From JAAYBQ01 sp035403465 (GTDB lineage Bacteria; Spirochaetota; UBA4802; UBA5550), in the NCBI GenBank assembly GCA_035403465.1, contig DAONFG010000011.1, positions 1 to 64,000 of the forward strand: DNA of 64,000 nt, read 5' to 3'. How positions within the stretch are numbered: position 1 is the first letter of the stretch; each line of letters opens with the position of its first letter. Below the pieces are notes generated by a model, which worked only from the letters and a program-made list of their open reading frames with translations, ran no database searches and was not told the DNA's origin. A program made the position numbers and the translations under genes. This document shows, in pieces, positions 45,258 through 52,646 of the stretch.

Positions 45258-45806
45258 TTAATCTGGATTGATGATTTCTTTACTTTCTAAAAGCTGCCTT
45301 GCAATGACATTGAGTCGTTTGTCGGTATTATCAGGTTGTCCTTTGATTAATAGATTATTGTCAATATCAGTTTTTATTAAACAGTTAATACATCTGAAAC
45401 TTAGGTGAGGGCTGTAATATACAGAGATATTTTTTTTAGTAAATGAATTTCTAATATTTGAAATGGCAATTCTTGCATTTTCACCAAAGCAAATAATTTT
45501 TTCTACATGTGATACTTCTTGAATAAGGCGATTGATGTTTTCTGGATTTAATAATTCATTTTTATTGGCTTCAGTAGAATTAGTTTTGCTTTTAAATTTA
45601 ATACCATCAAATGCATTATTGATGTAATATTTCTCTCTTTCTTTTGGAAATTCAACGGCACGTAATTTGTTTAATTTCTCTAATAATTGTAATAAATTAT
45701 TACCTGTCTTGCCAGCACAAGGTTTTGTTGCTTTCTCTTCTTCTTGACCAGGGCATGAAAATAGTAATAGAATTTTATTATGTTCATTTTCTTTATAGCA
45801 TGACAT
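45258..45806 (-). CDS. Uracil-DNA glycosylase-superfamily protein
   Basis: A 182-residue protein with the UDG-superfamily layout: FSCPGQEEEKATKPCAGKTG matches the GExPGxxEdxxGxPFVGxaG segment, YYINNAF matches the YitN strand, IICFGENARIAI the ...vxLGxxA strand, and YYSPHLSF the PHPS motif. The normally conserved catalytic residues are only partly preserved, so activity is uncertain. Base composition is clearly more AT-rich than the core genes, suggesting transfer. It follows a DUF1643 gene closely on the same strand. Confidence 0.65.
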   Translation of the reverse strand: MSCYKENEHNKILLLFSCPGQEEEKATKPCAGKTGNNLLQLLEKLNKLRAVEFPKEREKYYINNAFDGIKFKSKTNSTEANKNELLNPENINRLIQEVSHVEKIICFGENARIAISNIRNSFTKKNISVYYSPHLSFRCINCLIKTDIDNNLLIKGQPDNTDKRLNVIARQLLESKEIINPD

Positions 45807-45837
45807 TGTTTTTTAATCCTCACATTTTTAAATTATA

Positions 45838-46404
45838 TTAAATCAATTTGTAAGCATGAAGCAAATCATCATAACCCCAGACCTGACCGTGTTTAGGATT
45901 TCCCTTTTTAGATAATTTATCAACATAGTATAAATCATTTTTGTTTTTTTTGAGGACCTGCAAAACAGTGTTTTTCAATTCTTCATATTCATTCATCAAT
46001 CCTTTGGGATGATCGCCCCAGGCTACTATTACAGTTTTATGTTTTGATGTGAATTCTTCTATTGTTTTTAAATTTGCTTTATCAATTATCCCGGAGTCTT
46101 TTGAGACATGCTTTTCGGAATATGTTTCATAGTAAGGAATTAAATTAAGAATGATAACAGTTCCAATCTTTTTAAATTGCTTAAACTTTAACCTGTTTCT
46201 GTGAATATATGTGCTAACAGTGTAAACCGTCTTGTCAGAGATATCTTTTGTTGCCCTGCTGGGATTCTTAAGAATGACAATGATACTTTCTTTTTTTGTT
46301 TCATCAATCGTAAGAGTGAGCCATAATCTTTTATTCTGTTCAACTATTCGCTTATCTGCTTTCTTTATTACAAAGTCAGGATGATTATAAACAGGTTTTT
46401 TCAT
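45838..46404 (-). CDS. DUF1643 family protein
   Basis: A 188-residue protein fitting DUF1643: RLWLTLTIDETKKE, IILKNPSRATKDISDKTVY (the NPSxA..xDxT hallmark), GTVIILNLIPYYET and VIVAWGDHP. The family's function is unknown; it is often found on mobile DNA or near nucleic-acid genes. Here it pairs with the UDG-like gene 31 bases downstream. Composition is AT-rich. Confidence 0.8.
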   Translation of the reverse strand: MKKPVYNHPDFVIKKADKRIVEQNKRLWLTLTIDETKKESIIVILKNPSRATKDISDKTVYTVSTYIHRNRLKFKQFKKIGTVIILNLIPYYETYSEKHVSKDSGIIDKANLKTIEEFTSKHKTVIVAWGDHPKGLMNEYEELKNTVLQVLKKNKNDLYYVDKLSKKGNPKHGQVWGYDDLLHAYKLI

Positions 46405-46469
46405 AAATGTCCTTTATTTTCTATTAAATCACATACTATATGAATTATTTAGATTTCTCACATGCGTTC

Positions 46470-46530
46470 AAAATGACAGTATTCTTTGCCCCTTTCGCGT
46501 CTTTGACCCTTTGCGAGCAATTCTTTGCAG
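46470..46530 (-). repeat. Short fragment of the CGCAAAG-type repeat, inverted
   Basis: On the minus strand this reads TGCTCGCAAAGGGTCAAAGA followed by CGCGAAAGGGGCAAAGAA, related to the TCTCGCAAAGG..CGCAAAG blocks in copies A-D. It separates the DUF1643 unit from the agmatine-deiminase-type gene. Confidence 0.55.
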
Positions 46531-46570
46531 AGTCTATGATACTTAAATTATCATGTAATGTCAATAGGCA

Positions 46571-47617
46571 TTAGTACACCTTCCAGGTCATGCAGTTCAG
46601 TACCCCTCCGAAATGCGAAAGGCTTGATACCGGGACAGGGACAAGAGTGCAGTCTTTAGCATATTTGCTGAATACATTATATGCTTCGATATCCGAAGGT
46701 ATATTGTAAACCGGAATGAATATTGTTTTCCCGATCCATAAAAAATTTATATGGTTACCGAAAGCGCTGTACATGCCGTCTGTTTTGCCATCACAGAGTA
46801 TGGCATTGGGGACATCGGCAAATTTTATTTTTATATCGGCCTGTTTTATTATCGCTTTCTTTATTGATTCTATATATCTGCATTCAGAACCCATATATGG
46901 CGGGTACTGTGAAATTGCTACTGTATCATGTGAAATAAACCTGACTGTTCCATCGACATGACCTGTATAGTCCCCCGGCTCTTCATTTATAATAACCAGG
47001 TTATTAATGCCCAGTACAGAGCTGAACATGGCCCTGATTTCGTTCACTGTGAGCTCAGGATTGTCTCTGATGATCCTTTTTGTAACTATGCCTGTGCCAA
47101 GGCCGTTATGTGTTAAATTGCCTATGTCCCATACAAGGGGGAGGTGAACTATTTCCCTGCCATAAATGCGGGCAAGTTCGCAGCCTGCCTTATGCTGTCG
47201 CCTTGCTTCGGTTTTAGTAAGATAAGATGGTGAGTAAACCGGTTTAATATAAACCGTTTCCTGTGAAAAGGTGCGTGCCGGAACCGGCGCAAAATCCTTG
47301 ATCCAGATATCTGACAATCCGGGTATTGTATGGTACTTTATATCCAGTGGATCATCAAAATCTATTACATTTACTTTTGTGCGTCCGGTCACTATAATAC
47401 TCAGTTCGGGGTCACTGCCTGTTTTTTTTAATGTCAGCAGTTTATTTACTATTACATTAAAATCATCGACAATATGTTTCATGTTAAACTGATTTGCTGT
47501 TATATTGTCATGGCAAATATTATATTTGGAAAAATTACATGGGTATATAAGAGCAACTGCCTCTGGTTCTTCCCATTCAGGGATAAGATGGTATGGACCA
47601 TTCTGAGTTTTGCGCAT
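46571..47617 (-). CDS. Agmatine deiminase / peptidyl-arginine deiminase-family protein
   Basis: A 348-residue guanidino-modifying enzyme of the PAD_porph type. Seen are PEWEEPEAVALIYPCN at the N-terminus, DIWIKDFAPVPA, GDYTGHVDGTVRFI with the catalytic His, and GGVLNCMTW with the nucleophile Cys342. Agmatine deiminases turn agmatine into N-carbamoylputrescine, but the end normally reads GGGIHC and here is GGVLNC. The substrate may therefore differ. It follows the FlhA-C-like gene by 20 bases, so the two are one operon under the palindrome at 48,811. Confidence 0.85.
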   Translation of the reverse strand: MRKTQNGPYHLIPEWEEPEAVALIYPCNFSKYNICHDNITANQFNMKHIVDDFNVIVNKLLTLKKTGSDPELSIIVTGRTKVNVIDFDDPLDIKYHTIPGLSDIWIKDFAPVPARTFSQETVYIKPVYSPSYLTKTEARRQHKAGCELARIYGREIVHLPLVWDIGNLTHNGLGTGIVTKRIIRDNPELTVNEIRAMFSSVLGINNLVIINEEPGDYTGHVDGTVRFISHDTVAISQYPPYMGSECRYIESIKKAIIKQADIKIKFADVPNAILCDGKTDGMYSAFGNHINFLWIGKTIFIPVYNIPSDIEAYNVFSKYAKDCTLVPVPVSSLSHFGGVLNCMTWKVY

Positions 47618-47637
47618 AATATCTCCTTAGAAAAATT

Positions 47638-48738
47638 TTATTGAAGAATACTTAATAAAGAAGGAGAATGTGAGTTTAACCTGCTAAATAAAAAAGAAAT
47701 TTCTAAATAAAATTCAGGATCTATTTCATCATCTTCTTCATATAACCTGAACAGCCGATTTGCGAGGTCTGAATCGTTTATTACAGGAATGTTGGTGGTA
47801 ACGGCTGATACAATTAGTTCATAAATATCTTTTTGAGAGCGTTTCATTGCGATTACAGGCGGGTCTACTGACCCCCGATAATATCTCAGTATTAAACCAC
47901 ATGTTGTAGAATTGATTATAGCGATATTAACCGGCGTATAATCTTTTATTAATGAAACTTCATTATGCATACTACTGTTGGCCTGGCTCATTAAGCATTC
48001 TTCAGATGATCTTGATGAAAATTTTTCGCATATATCATCTGCTATGCGGTTTTTTTCATCTATAACAAGCCATGCTTCATTTATATGCTCCAGTATATAT
48101 GGCAGATTATGAATCGGAATTTTTCTTTCCAGCAGGTTTCTAAGAATACGTGTTATATGGCCCAAGGTAATTCCATTTTTGTTCATTTCAGATAACAACA
48201 AAGGATACTCAGTGCATGTTGAATCGATCAGACTGCTTACTGAATCCAGAGTTAATACAGATGATAAATTGCTGATAATGGTCTGCGTTAAGTGAGCCAT
48301 CAATAATGTATGTATATCAAAAGTCTTTATTCCGCGTGCAGTGATTATTTTTTTATCTTTTTTTTTAATCCAGAGAGAATTGGCGGCGTAACATGGATCA
48401 TTAAATGCAACACATTCTATTTCATCTTGTAATTTATTAAACTGATCGTCAGTTTCAGGGATACAGAAAATGTGATCTATTAAGAATTTGAACCTGCCAC
48501 ATACAATCGACTGTATTTTAATAACATATTCTAAGTTATCAAGTTCCGGATCATCACGGTAACGTATCTTGGGAATTATAATGCCATATTCATGGGTGAT
48601 CCGACTTTTCATATTGTCATTTCGCTTTAGAAATCTTTGGTTATTCTTTGATGTAAAATATTTTATCAATCCTGAACCGATGTTTACTTCAATGATTTCA
48701 TTATTTAGTAATTTGTAATTTTCATCTATTTTATTCAC
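47638..48738 (-). CDS. Stand-alone FlhA/SctV C-terminal (FHIPEP)-like protein
   Basis: A 366-residue soluble protein without transmembrane segments. Residues about 48-230 align with the cytoplasmic domain of type III export gate proteins FlhA/SctV: EYGIIIPKIRYRDDPELDNL (family GfviPpvrIrDNxxL), YVIKIQSIV, FDIHTLLMAHLTQTII (family viaTHLtevi), then LSEMNKNGITLGHITRILRN and LLERKIPIHNLPYILE (family LLxExVsIRdlxxIlEaL). The membrane half of FlhA is missing and no other export gene is near. The C-terminal 130 residues are divergent. It leads an operon with the deiminase. Function unknown. Confidence 0.75.
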   Translation of the reverse strand: MNKIDENYKLLNNEIIEVNIGSGLIKYFTSKNNQRFLKRNDNMKSRITHEYGIIIPKIRYRDDPELDNLEYVIKIQSIVCGRFKFLIDHIFCIPETDDQFNKLQDEIECVAFNDPCYAANSLWIKKKDKKIITARGIKTFDIHTLLMAHLTQTIISNLSSVLTLDSVSSLIDSTCTEYPLLLSEMNKNGITLGHITRILRNLLERKIPIHNLPYILEHINEAWLVIDEKNRIADDICEKFSSRSSEECLMSQANSSMHNEVSLIKDYTPVNIAIINSTTCGLILRYYRGSVDPPVIAMKRSQKDIYELIVSAVTTNIPVINDSDLANRLFRLYEEDDEIDPEFYLEISFLFSRLNSHSPSLLSILQ

Positions 48739-48781
48739 AGTCCCTCCCTAAAGCTGTTATAAAATATGCCAGCTGAGATAC

Positions 48782-48852
48782 AATATAGCATGTATTTTTA
48801 TTACAGCACAGGAAGTGACTTCCTGTTTAATGCAGAAAGGGTGCTGTATATT
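48782..48852. promoter_or_regulatory. WYL-regulon palindrome, site 2, with -10 boxes on both sides
   Basis: GGAAGTGACTTCC at 48811-48823, extended to CAGGAAGTGACTTCCTG. TATATT lies exactly 23 bases beyond it on the plus strand (48847-48852), and TATATT also lies 23 bases beyond it on the minus strand (complement of 48782-48787). One operator thus appears to serve two divergent promoters: the FlhA-C-like/deiminase operon and the phosphoesterase operon. Confidence 0.65.
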
Positions 48853-48873
48853 TATATATAAAAGGGGTATAAT

Positions 48874-48945
48874 ATGAATGCAGGTTTTATAGGATCGGGA
48901 ACACTCGCATCGATTCGTTATTCTGAAAAGAAAAGATTACAGTAG
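48874..48945 (+). pseudogene. Remnant of a pyrroline-5-carboxylate-reductase-like gene start
   Basis: A 23-codon frame with AAGGGG upstream: MNAGFIGSGTLASIRYSEKK and so on. GFIGSGTLA resembles the NAD(P)-binding beginning of ProC-like reductases, and the frame then stops. It is probably the leftover 5' end of a deleted gene between the promoter and the phosphoesterase, or a small leader peptide. Confidence 0.4.
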
Positions 48946-48962
48946 TAAAACCGGTTTATGCG

Positions 48963-49604
48963 ATGGGTAAAAAACTTACATTCCTTGCTGCCGCAGACCT
49001 TCATGGGAACAGGCAGGCATATAAAGGTCTGGCCTATCACGCGAGAGGGCGTGATGTTGACCTTGTTATTCTTGCCGGTGACCTGACACGTTACAGGGAT
49101 GATGCACTGGAAGAGGAAATTTTAAACATTCTAATAACTATCAGGAAACCTGTTCTGTTTGTAATGGGTAATGATGATGCTTGCGAATGGCGGAACGAGC
49201 ATAACCTTGTTAATCTGAATATGATAAGATACGTTTATAATGATATACCCTTTGCCGGGTACCAGTATTCAAATCCCTTTGCAGGGGGTGACTTTGAAAA
49301 GACCGAGGCTGAGCAGGCAGAGGATTTTAAGACTTTAAATGATATTGTTGATTGCAAAACAGTTCTTGTAACACATAATGCCTGTTATGGTATTCTTGAT
49401 GAACCTGATGCGGGCAGGCATGAAGGGGGGAGGGGGCTGCATGACCTTTGCGTTAATGCTGAACCGAAATTCCATATATGCGGACATATTCATGAATCTG
49501 CAGGTGTACGGGACAACCATTTTAATGTGTCATGGCCAAAAAGAAAAGAGATAGTGAAGATTGAATATTATTCCGGCATGTATGAGTTTATAAGGAATAA
49601 ATAA
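48963..49604 (+). CDS. Calcineurin-like metallophosphoesterase
   Basis: A 213-residue enzyme with the dinuclear-metal motifs of the family: ADLHG (Asp12, His14), AGDLTRY (Asp40), VMGNDD (Asn70), VTHNACYG and ICGHIHES. The length suits a small phosphodiesterase or phosphatase; substrates in this family range from cyclic nucleotides to RNA ends. It is the first intact gene after the right-hand promoter of palindrome site 2, and the next gene starts one base after its stop. Confidence 0.88.
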   Translation: MGKKLTFLAAADLHGNRQAYKGLAYHARGRDVDLVILAGDLTRYRDDALEEEILNILITIRKPVLFVMGNDDACEWRNEHNLVNLNMIRYVYNDIPFAGYQYSNPFAGGDFEKTEAEQAEDFKTLNDIVDCKTVLVTHNACYGILDEPDAGRHEGGRGLHDLCVNAEPKFHICGHIHESAGVRDNHFNVSWPKRKEIVKIEYYSGMYEFIRNK

Positions 49605-49605
49605 T

Positions 49606-50061
49606 ATGATAAGAAGATCAAAACCGTGGAGCAAGCTGCAAAGACGGCTGTATAACATTATCAGCGATGACATTGATCTGCAGATCCATTGTGTTGTTTA
49701 CCCGATGAATTCAAATTACGGAAGCACGGGCCTGCCAAGGTACTTTATCACCCTTGATAAAGAGATTATATGGGATTACCCGGCTGATTTTGTTAAAGCA
49801 GGGAATCATACTGAGATGGATTATGAATACCCCTACAACACTGAGGTATCGGAAATATCGGATCTTATTGAGGAGTATATCAATACTCCCGGCAAGGACT
49901 TAACCGATATGGTTTTTGAAAATGACAGGTGGGGCCTGACTGACATACTTAAAGCTTCTGACAGAAGAGTAGGGAAAAGAAGGCTGGAGGTTTTGAAGAG
50001 ATCCCTGAAGAGCGAAGCAGCAAATATTATCATAAACAAAAGATATAATTCTTTACTCTGA
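49606..50061 (+). CDS. SF0329-family-like hypothetical protein
   Basis: A 151-residue protein starting SKPWSKLQRRLYNIISDD, a beginning like the uncharacterised SF0329 family (RWSKLQ..LY). Further features are GLPRYFITLDKEIIWDYPAD and a C-terminal basic helix. It has no membrane segment or catalytic motif. It is coupled to the phosphoesterase upstream. Its last nine bases overlap the convergent membrane protein gene. Confidence 0.6.
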   Translation: MIRRSKPWSKLQRRLYNIISDDIDLQIHCVVYPMNSNYGSTGLPRYFITLDKEIIWDYPADFVKAGNHTEMDYEYPYNTEVSEISDLIEEYINTPGKDLTDMVFENDRWGLTDILKASDRRVGKRRLEVLKRSLKSEAANIIINKRYNSLL

Positions 50062-50820
50062 TATTAAATCCGGCACCGGTATTATCAGGGCAAGTATTGT
50101 ATTTACTGACAGCGATAGTATAACCGCAATGTTCAATGCAATCAGGTCTTTAAATCCAGATACTGATAAGAAATGAGATGTTGAATAATATTCGCGGAGT
50201 ATAACAGCAATTGCTGATACAAGAAACAAACCTGTCATTGCCAAACTTTCATAGAAAAAAAGATTAATTAAACCATGATATGCTCCGGCCATGTCGGTTT
50301 TCAATATTAGTTTTTTCCTTTTGATATTTGCCTCTTCAATAGATATTTCCCCGTTGGCAAGACCTGCATCAATTGACATCTGCCTGCCCGGCATTGCGTC
50401 AAGAGTAAACCTTGAAGTTATTTCAGCCCGGCGCATAATGTGATATTTGAAAAGTATATAGTAAATACAAAAGATCAATCCTGTAATATAAAACCACAAT
50501 ACGGGATTACTCTGCAATGATGCTGTTTGAATGATTTTTTCAAACCATACAGGGCCGGTCGATGATCTGAGAACTGCTTCCTTGAAAATCAGCAGAACTA
50601 TTAATGTCTTGATGAAAAATACCGGTAAAAGAAAATATTTAATTTTCAGATTATCAGGTCTGAAAGTATATAATAAGATAGCCAGTATTATCCCTGCAAA
50701 AACAAGGCCAGTCATAATATTGAGCGCTTTGCCGCTGATTGGAATAAACAGTGAAACAGACACAGCAATAAAAAGAATGCCCGGTATTCTGTTCACAATG
50801 TTCTGTTTAAGATTTATCAT
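50053..50820 (-). CDS. Hypothetical multi-pass membrane protein
   Basis: A 255-residue protein with about six hydrophobic segments (for example IPGILFIAVSVSLFIPISG, MTGLVFAGIILAILLYTF and LNIAVILSLSVNTILALII). The ATG at 50820 follows AAGGAAGGT; starts further upstream are less likely. Residues about 130-180 are a charged cytoplasmic loop (EISIEEANIKRKKL). It is the last gene of a three-gene unit with the paralogous pair, four bases after the 50,825 gene. No family recognised. Confidence 0.65.
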   Translation of the reverse strand: MINLKQNIVNRIPGILFIAVSVSLFIPISGKALNIMTGLVFAGIILAILLYTFRPDNLKIKYFLLPVFFIKTLIVLLIFKEAVLRSSTGPVWFEKIIQTASLQSNPVLWFYITGLIFCIYYILFKYHIMRRAEITSRFTLDAMPGRQMSIDAGLANGEISIEEANIKRKKLILKTDMAGAYHGLINLFFYESLAMTGLFLVSAIAVILREYYSTSHFLSVSGFKDLIALNIAVILSLSVNTILALIIPVPDLISE

Positions 50821-50824
50821 GCTT

Positions 50825-51331
50825 TTACCTTCCTTTATCAAAAAGCGGTATCGCTCTAAATATGCAGTCTCTATCATCCGTAAGTTTATCTTCTGTTGTT
50901 ACCTTTGCCCAGGTCGCACCGTGGTCAGGGAGTGCCATGAGATAAAGGATATTTCCGGGGATAATGATCTCCCTGGTCCAATGAAGAAGCTCATTGCAGT
51001 TGTGCTGTATGTAGAGTTCACGGAGCGAACTGTAATACCGGACTGGTTTTTCATCGCAGGCATAACAGTAATAGCCTTTTTTATTTTTTGTAGCATAGAG
51101 GTCTATGCACCGGAGCATGTCCCAGCAGCCTTTTCTGTGAATTGCTGCAACTGTGATGTCGTTCCACCTTATCCATATTTCAAGCTGGCGGGTCACACCT
51201 TTGAAGTAGTAATGATAATCATCCTTTTTGTCCTGGATAAATATTGAATCAAGGGATTCAGTTCTGATCCATTCCCTGAACCAGGCCAGGGCCCAACGTC
51301 GCTGGATTGATATTTTTTTATTTATTTCCAT
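50825..51331 (-). CDS. Hypothetical protein, paralogue of the neighbour at 51,322
   Basis: A 168-residue soluble protein rich in Trp and Tyr. It aligns along most of its length with the product of the gene before it: YFKGVTRQLEIWI with YFNGISKDLLTLQ, KGCWDMLRCIDLY with GKPVDMILDLDAV, RYYSSLRELYI with LYYKSVKEMYI. The genes overlap by ten bases. No known family. Its compact alpha/beta composition and small-gene context resemble immunity-type proteins, but that is only a guess. Confidence 0.65.
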   Translation of the reverse strand: MEINKKISIQRRWALAWFREWIRTESLDSIFIQDKKDDYHYYFKGVTRQLEIWIRWNDITVAAIHRKGCWDMLRCIDLYATKNKKGYYCYACDEKPVRYYSSLRELYIQHNCNELLHWTREIIIPGNILYLMALPDHGATWAKVTTEDKLTDDRDCIFRAIPLFDKGR

Positions 51332-51855
51332 AAATCGACCCTGACTTTTTCTATATCAATAGCTTTTGAAGGGAAGAGGGATCTGATATTGGTGATAAAC
51401 TTTTTCCGCAGTTTTTCTTCGATATCAAGCATGGCACTGCAAATTCCGTCCCTGTCACCAATATAGAAAATATCAATATACCTGGAGATAGAGAGTCTCA
51501 TATTTATCCAGATTCTTAACCATTCAAAACAGTCCACAATATACATCTCTTTGACTGATTTATAATACAAAGGTTCAATACGGTCACAGAAGAAGTAACC
51601 ATTGTCGGGTTTGTAATCCAACACAGCGTCTAAATCAAGAATCATATCGACCGGTTTGCCTTCATGCCAGGCCCATACAACAATACCGCCGTCATCGACC
51701 TGCAGCGTTAAAAGGTCTTTTGAAATACCGTTAAAATACCAGGTTTTGCCTTTTTTATAAGGAGCCCTGATCAGCGGAACAGAAAACTGCCTGTTATTCT
51801 CATGTACCCAGGTTTCAAAGAGACTATATATATTTTGTTTTGATCTGCTCATCAT
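51322..51855 (-). CDS. Hypothetical protein, first of a paralogous pair
   Basis: A 177-residue soluble protein, homologous to the downstream product (see the 50,825 gene for matching segments). It is the first gene of the unit. TACATT at the -10 position of the WYL-type promoter (minus strand, complement of 51863-51868) ends eight bases before the ATG and there is no ribosome-binding site, so its mRNA may be leaderless. A palindrome overlaps the start codon. Confidence 0.65.
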   Translation of the reverse strand: MMSRSKQNIYSLFETWVHENNRQFSVPLIRAPYKKGKTWYFNGISKDLLTLQVDDGGIVVWAWHEGKPVDMILDLDAVLDYKPDNGYFFCDRIEPLYYKSVKEMYIVDCFEWLRIWINMRLSISRYIDIFYIGDRDGICSAMLDIEEKLRKKFITNIRSLFPSKAIDIEKVRVDLWK

Positions 51856-51873
51856 GATACAAAATGTATCATG
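51853..51873. promoter_or_regulatory. Second palindrome overlapping the 51,855 start codon
   Basis: CATGATACA-AAA-TGTATCATG, nine-base perfect arms. It covers the predicted -10 box and the ATG, so it could be an additional repressor site. Confidence 0.45.
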
Positions 51874-51890
51874 TTATTAAAAATATGGAA

Positions 51891-51903
51891 GGAAGTGACT
51901 TCC
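51891..51903. promoter_or_regulatory. WYL-regulon palindrome, site 3
   Basis: GGAAGTGACTTCC, perfect except for the central base. On the minus strand TACATT follows 22 bases later, before the paralogous-pair operon. Confidence 0.65.
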
Positions 51904-51974
51904 GGGGTTGAATTCAATAACAGCCCTGGCACAGTGCATCCACCCGGAGGGGGTAAATTCCGAATGAATTATTA

Positions 51975-52002
51975 TTGACATATCACCATTAAGCTTTATT
52001 TT
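51975..52002 (+). promoter_or_regulatory. Candidate promoter of the RelE-type toxin-antitoxin pair
   Basis: TTGACA (51975-51980) and TATTTT (51997-52002), 16 bases apart, about 20 bases before the antitoxin ATG. Confidence 0.5.
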
Positions 52003-52022
52003 AATAATTGAAGAGGAAATCT

Positions 52023-52223
52023 ATGGAAACAGTTACATTGACAAAGTCAGAACTTAAAGCACTCGTCAGGGAAACAGTTAAGGAAACTCTTGCCGAAATC
52101 ATGACAGATAAAGCTGAACTGCTCGAAGCGATGGAGGATTATTCATTCGGCAGGCTGATGGAGGAGGCTGATAACGGAGATTTTGTGAGTGAAGAAGAGA
52201 TTCATAAGGCGTTGAATTCCTGA
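52023..52223 (+). CDS. Antitoxin of a RelE/ParE-type pair
   Basis: A 66-residue acidic, helical protein (TLTKSELKALVRETVKETLA, then acidic EDYSFGRLMEEADNGDF) starting at ATG 52023 after GAGGAAA. It lies one base before a RelE-type toxin gene. The acidic C-terminal half would wrap the basic toxin. The exact antitoxin family is not certain. Confidence 0.75.
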   Translation: METVTLTKSELKALVRETVKETLAEIMTDKAELLEAMEDYSFGRLMEEADNGDFVSEEEIHKALNS

Positions 52224-52224
52224 T

Positions 52225-52491
52225 ATGGATATGCTTTATACTAAAAAATTTCTGAAAGATGTTGAGTATACGCCTGATAAAAAAGTCAGGCAGAATATTG
52301 AAGATTTTATAAACAGTATTAAAAACTGCACCAGCCTGTCTGATCTTCCTGGAATCCAGAAAATGACAGGTTATGATAATTATTACCGTCTACGCATTGG
52401 CGACTACCGGATTGGTTTTAAACTGGAAAACAATACCGTAACCCTACTGCGTTTTAAACATAGAAAAGATATCTATTCAGTCTTCCCCTGA
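52225..52491 (+). CDS. RelE/ParE-superfamily toxin
   Basis: An 88-residue RelE-like protein: KKFLKDVEYTPDKKVRQNIE, then GYDNYYRLRIGDYRIGFKLE and LLRFKHRKDIYSVFP. The YRLRIGDYRIGF strand and C-terminal HRKDIY are typical of the fold; such toxins cleave mRNA on the ribosome. The antitoxin is immediately upstream. Confidence 0.88.
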   Translation: MDMLYTKKFLKDVEYTPDKKVRQNIEDFINSIKNCTSLSDLPGIQKMTGYDNYYRLRIGDYRIGFKLENNTVTLLRFKHRKDIYSVFP

Positions 52492-52516
52492 ACAACTCAT
52501 TTTTTAACATATCATC

Positions 52517-52558
52517 GGAACTGACTTCCTGTGATTATGAATAACGGTTTGTCATATT
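52517..52558 (+). promoter_or_regulatory. WYL-regulon palindrome, site 4, with -10 box
   Basis: GGAACTGACTTCC (52517-52529) followed 23 bases later by CATATT (52553-52558), upstream of the structured leader and the 52,647 gene. Confidence 0.6.
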
Positions 52559-52565
52559 TACCTCA

Positions 52566-52646
52566 TTAAATGCCGGAGGTGGTCCGGCAAAGGCCGATTT
52601 ATTTCCGTATTGCGGGCCTTAAAATCAGCTAAAAAGGAGTCTATAT
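52566..52646 (+). ncRNA. Conserved two-hairpin leader RNA, copy 1
   Basis: Hairpin 1: GCCGGA (52572-52577) with TCCGGC (52583-52588). Hairpin 2: AAGGCC (52590-52595) with GGCCTT (52615-52620), its loop containing GATTTATTTCCGTATTGC. Then CAGCTAAAAAGGAG, the ribosome-binding site. About 75 bases match the leader at 54,244 although the downstream genes are unrelated. In that copy one A-U pair of hairpin 2 is a G-U pair, so pairing is kept. Confidence 0.6.

Noticed and set aside
47638..48738. A type III secretion or flagellar gene cluster
   Set aside because: Only a soluble FlhA-C-like protein is present; no export, needle, ring or flagellar genes lie around it.
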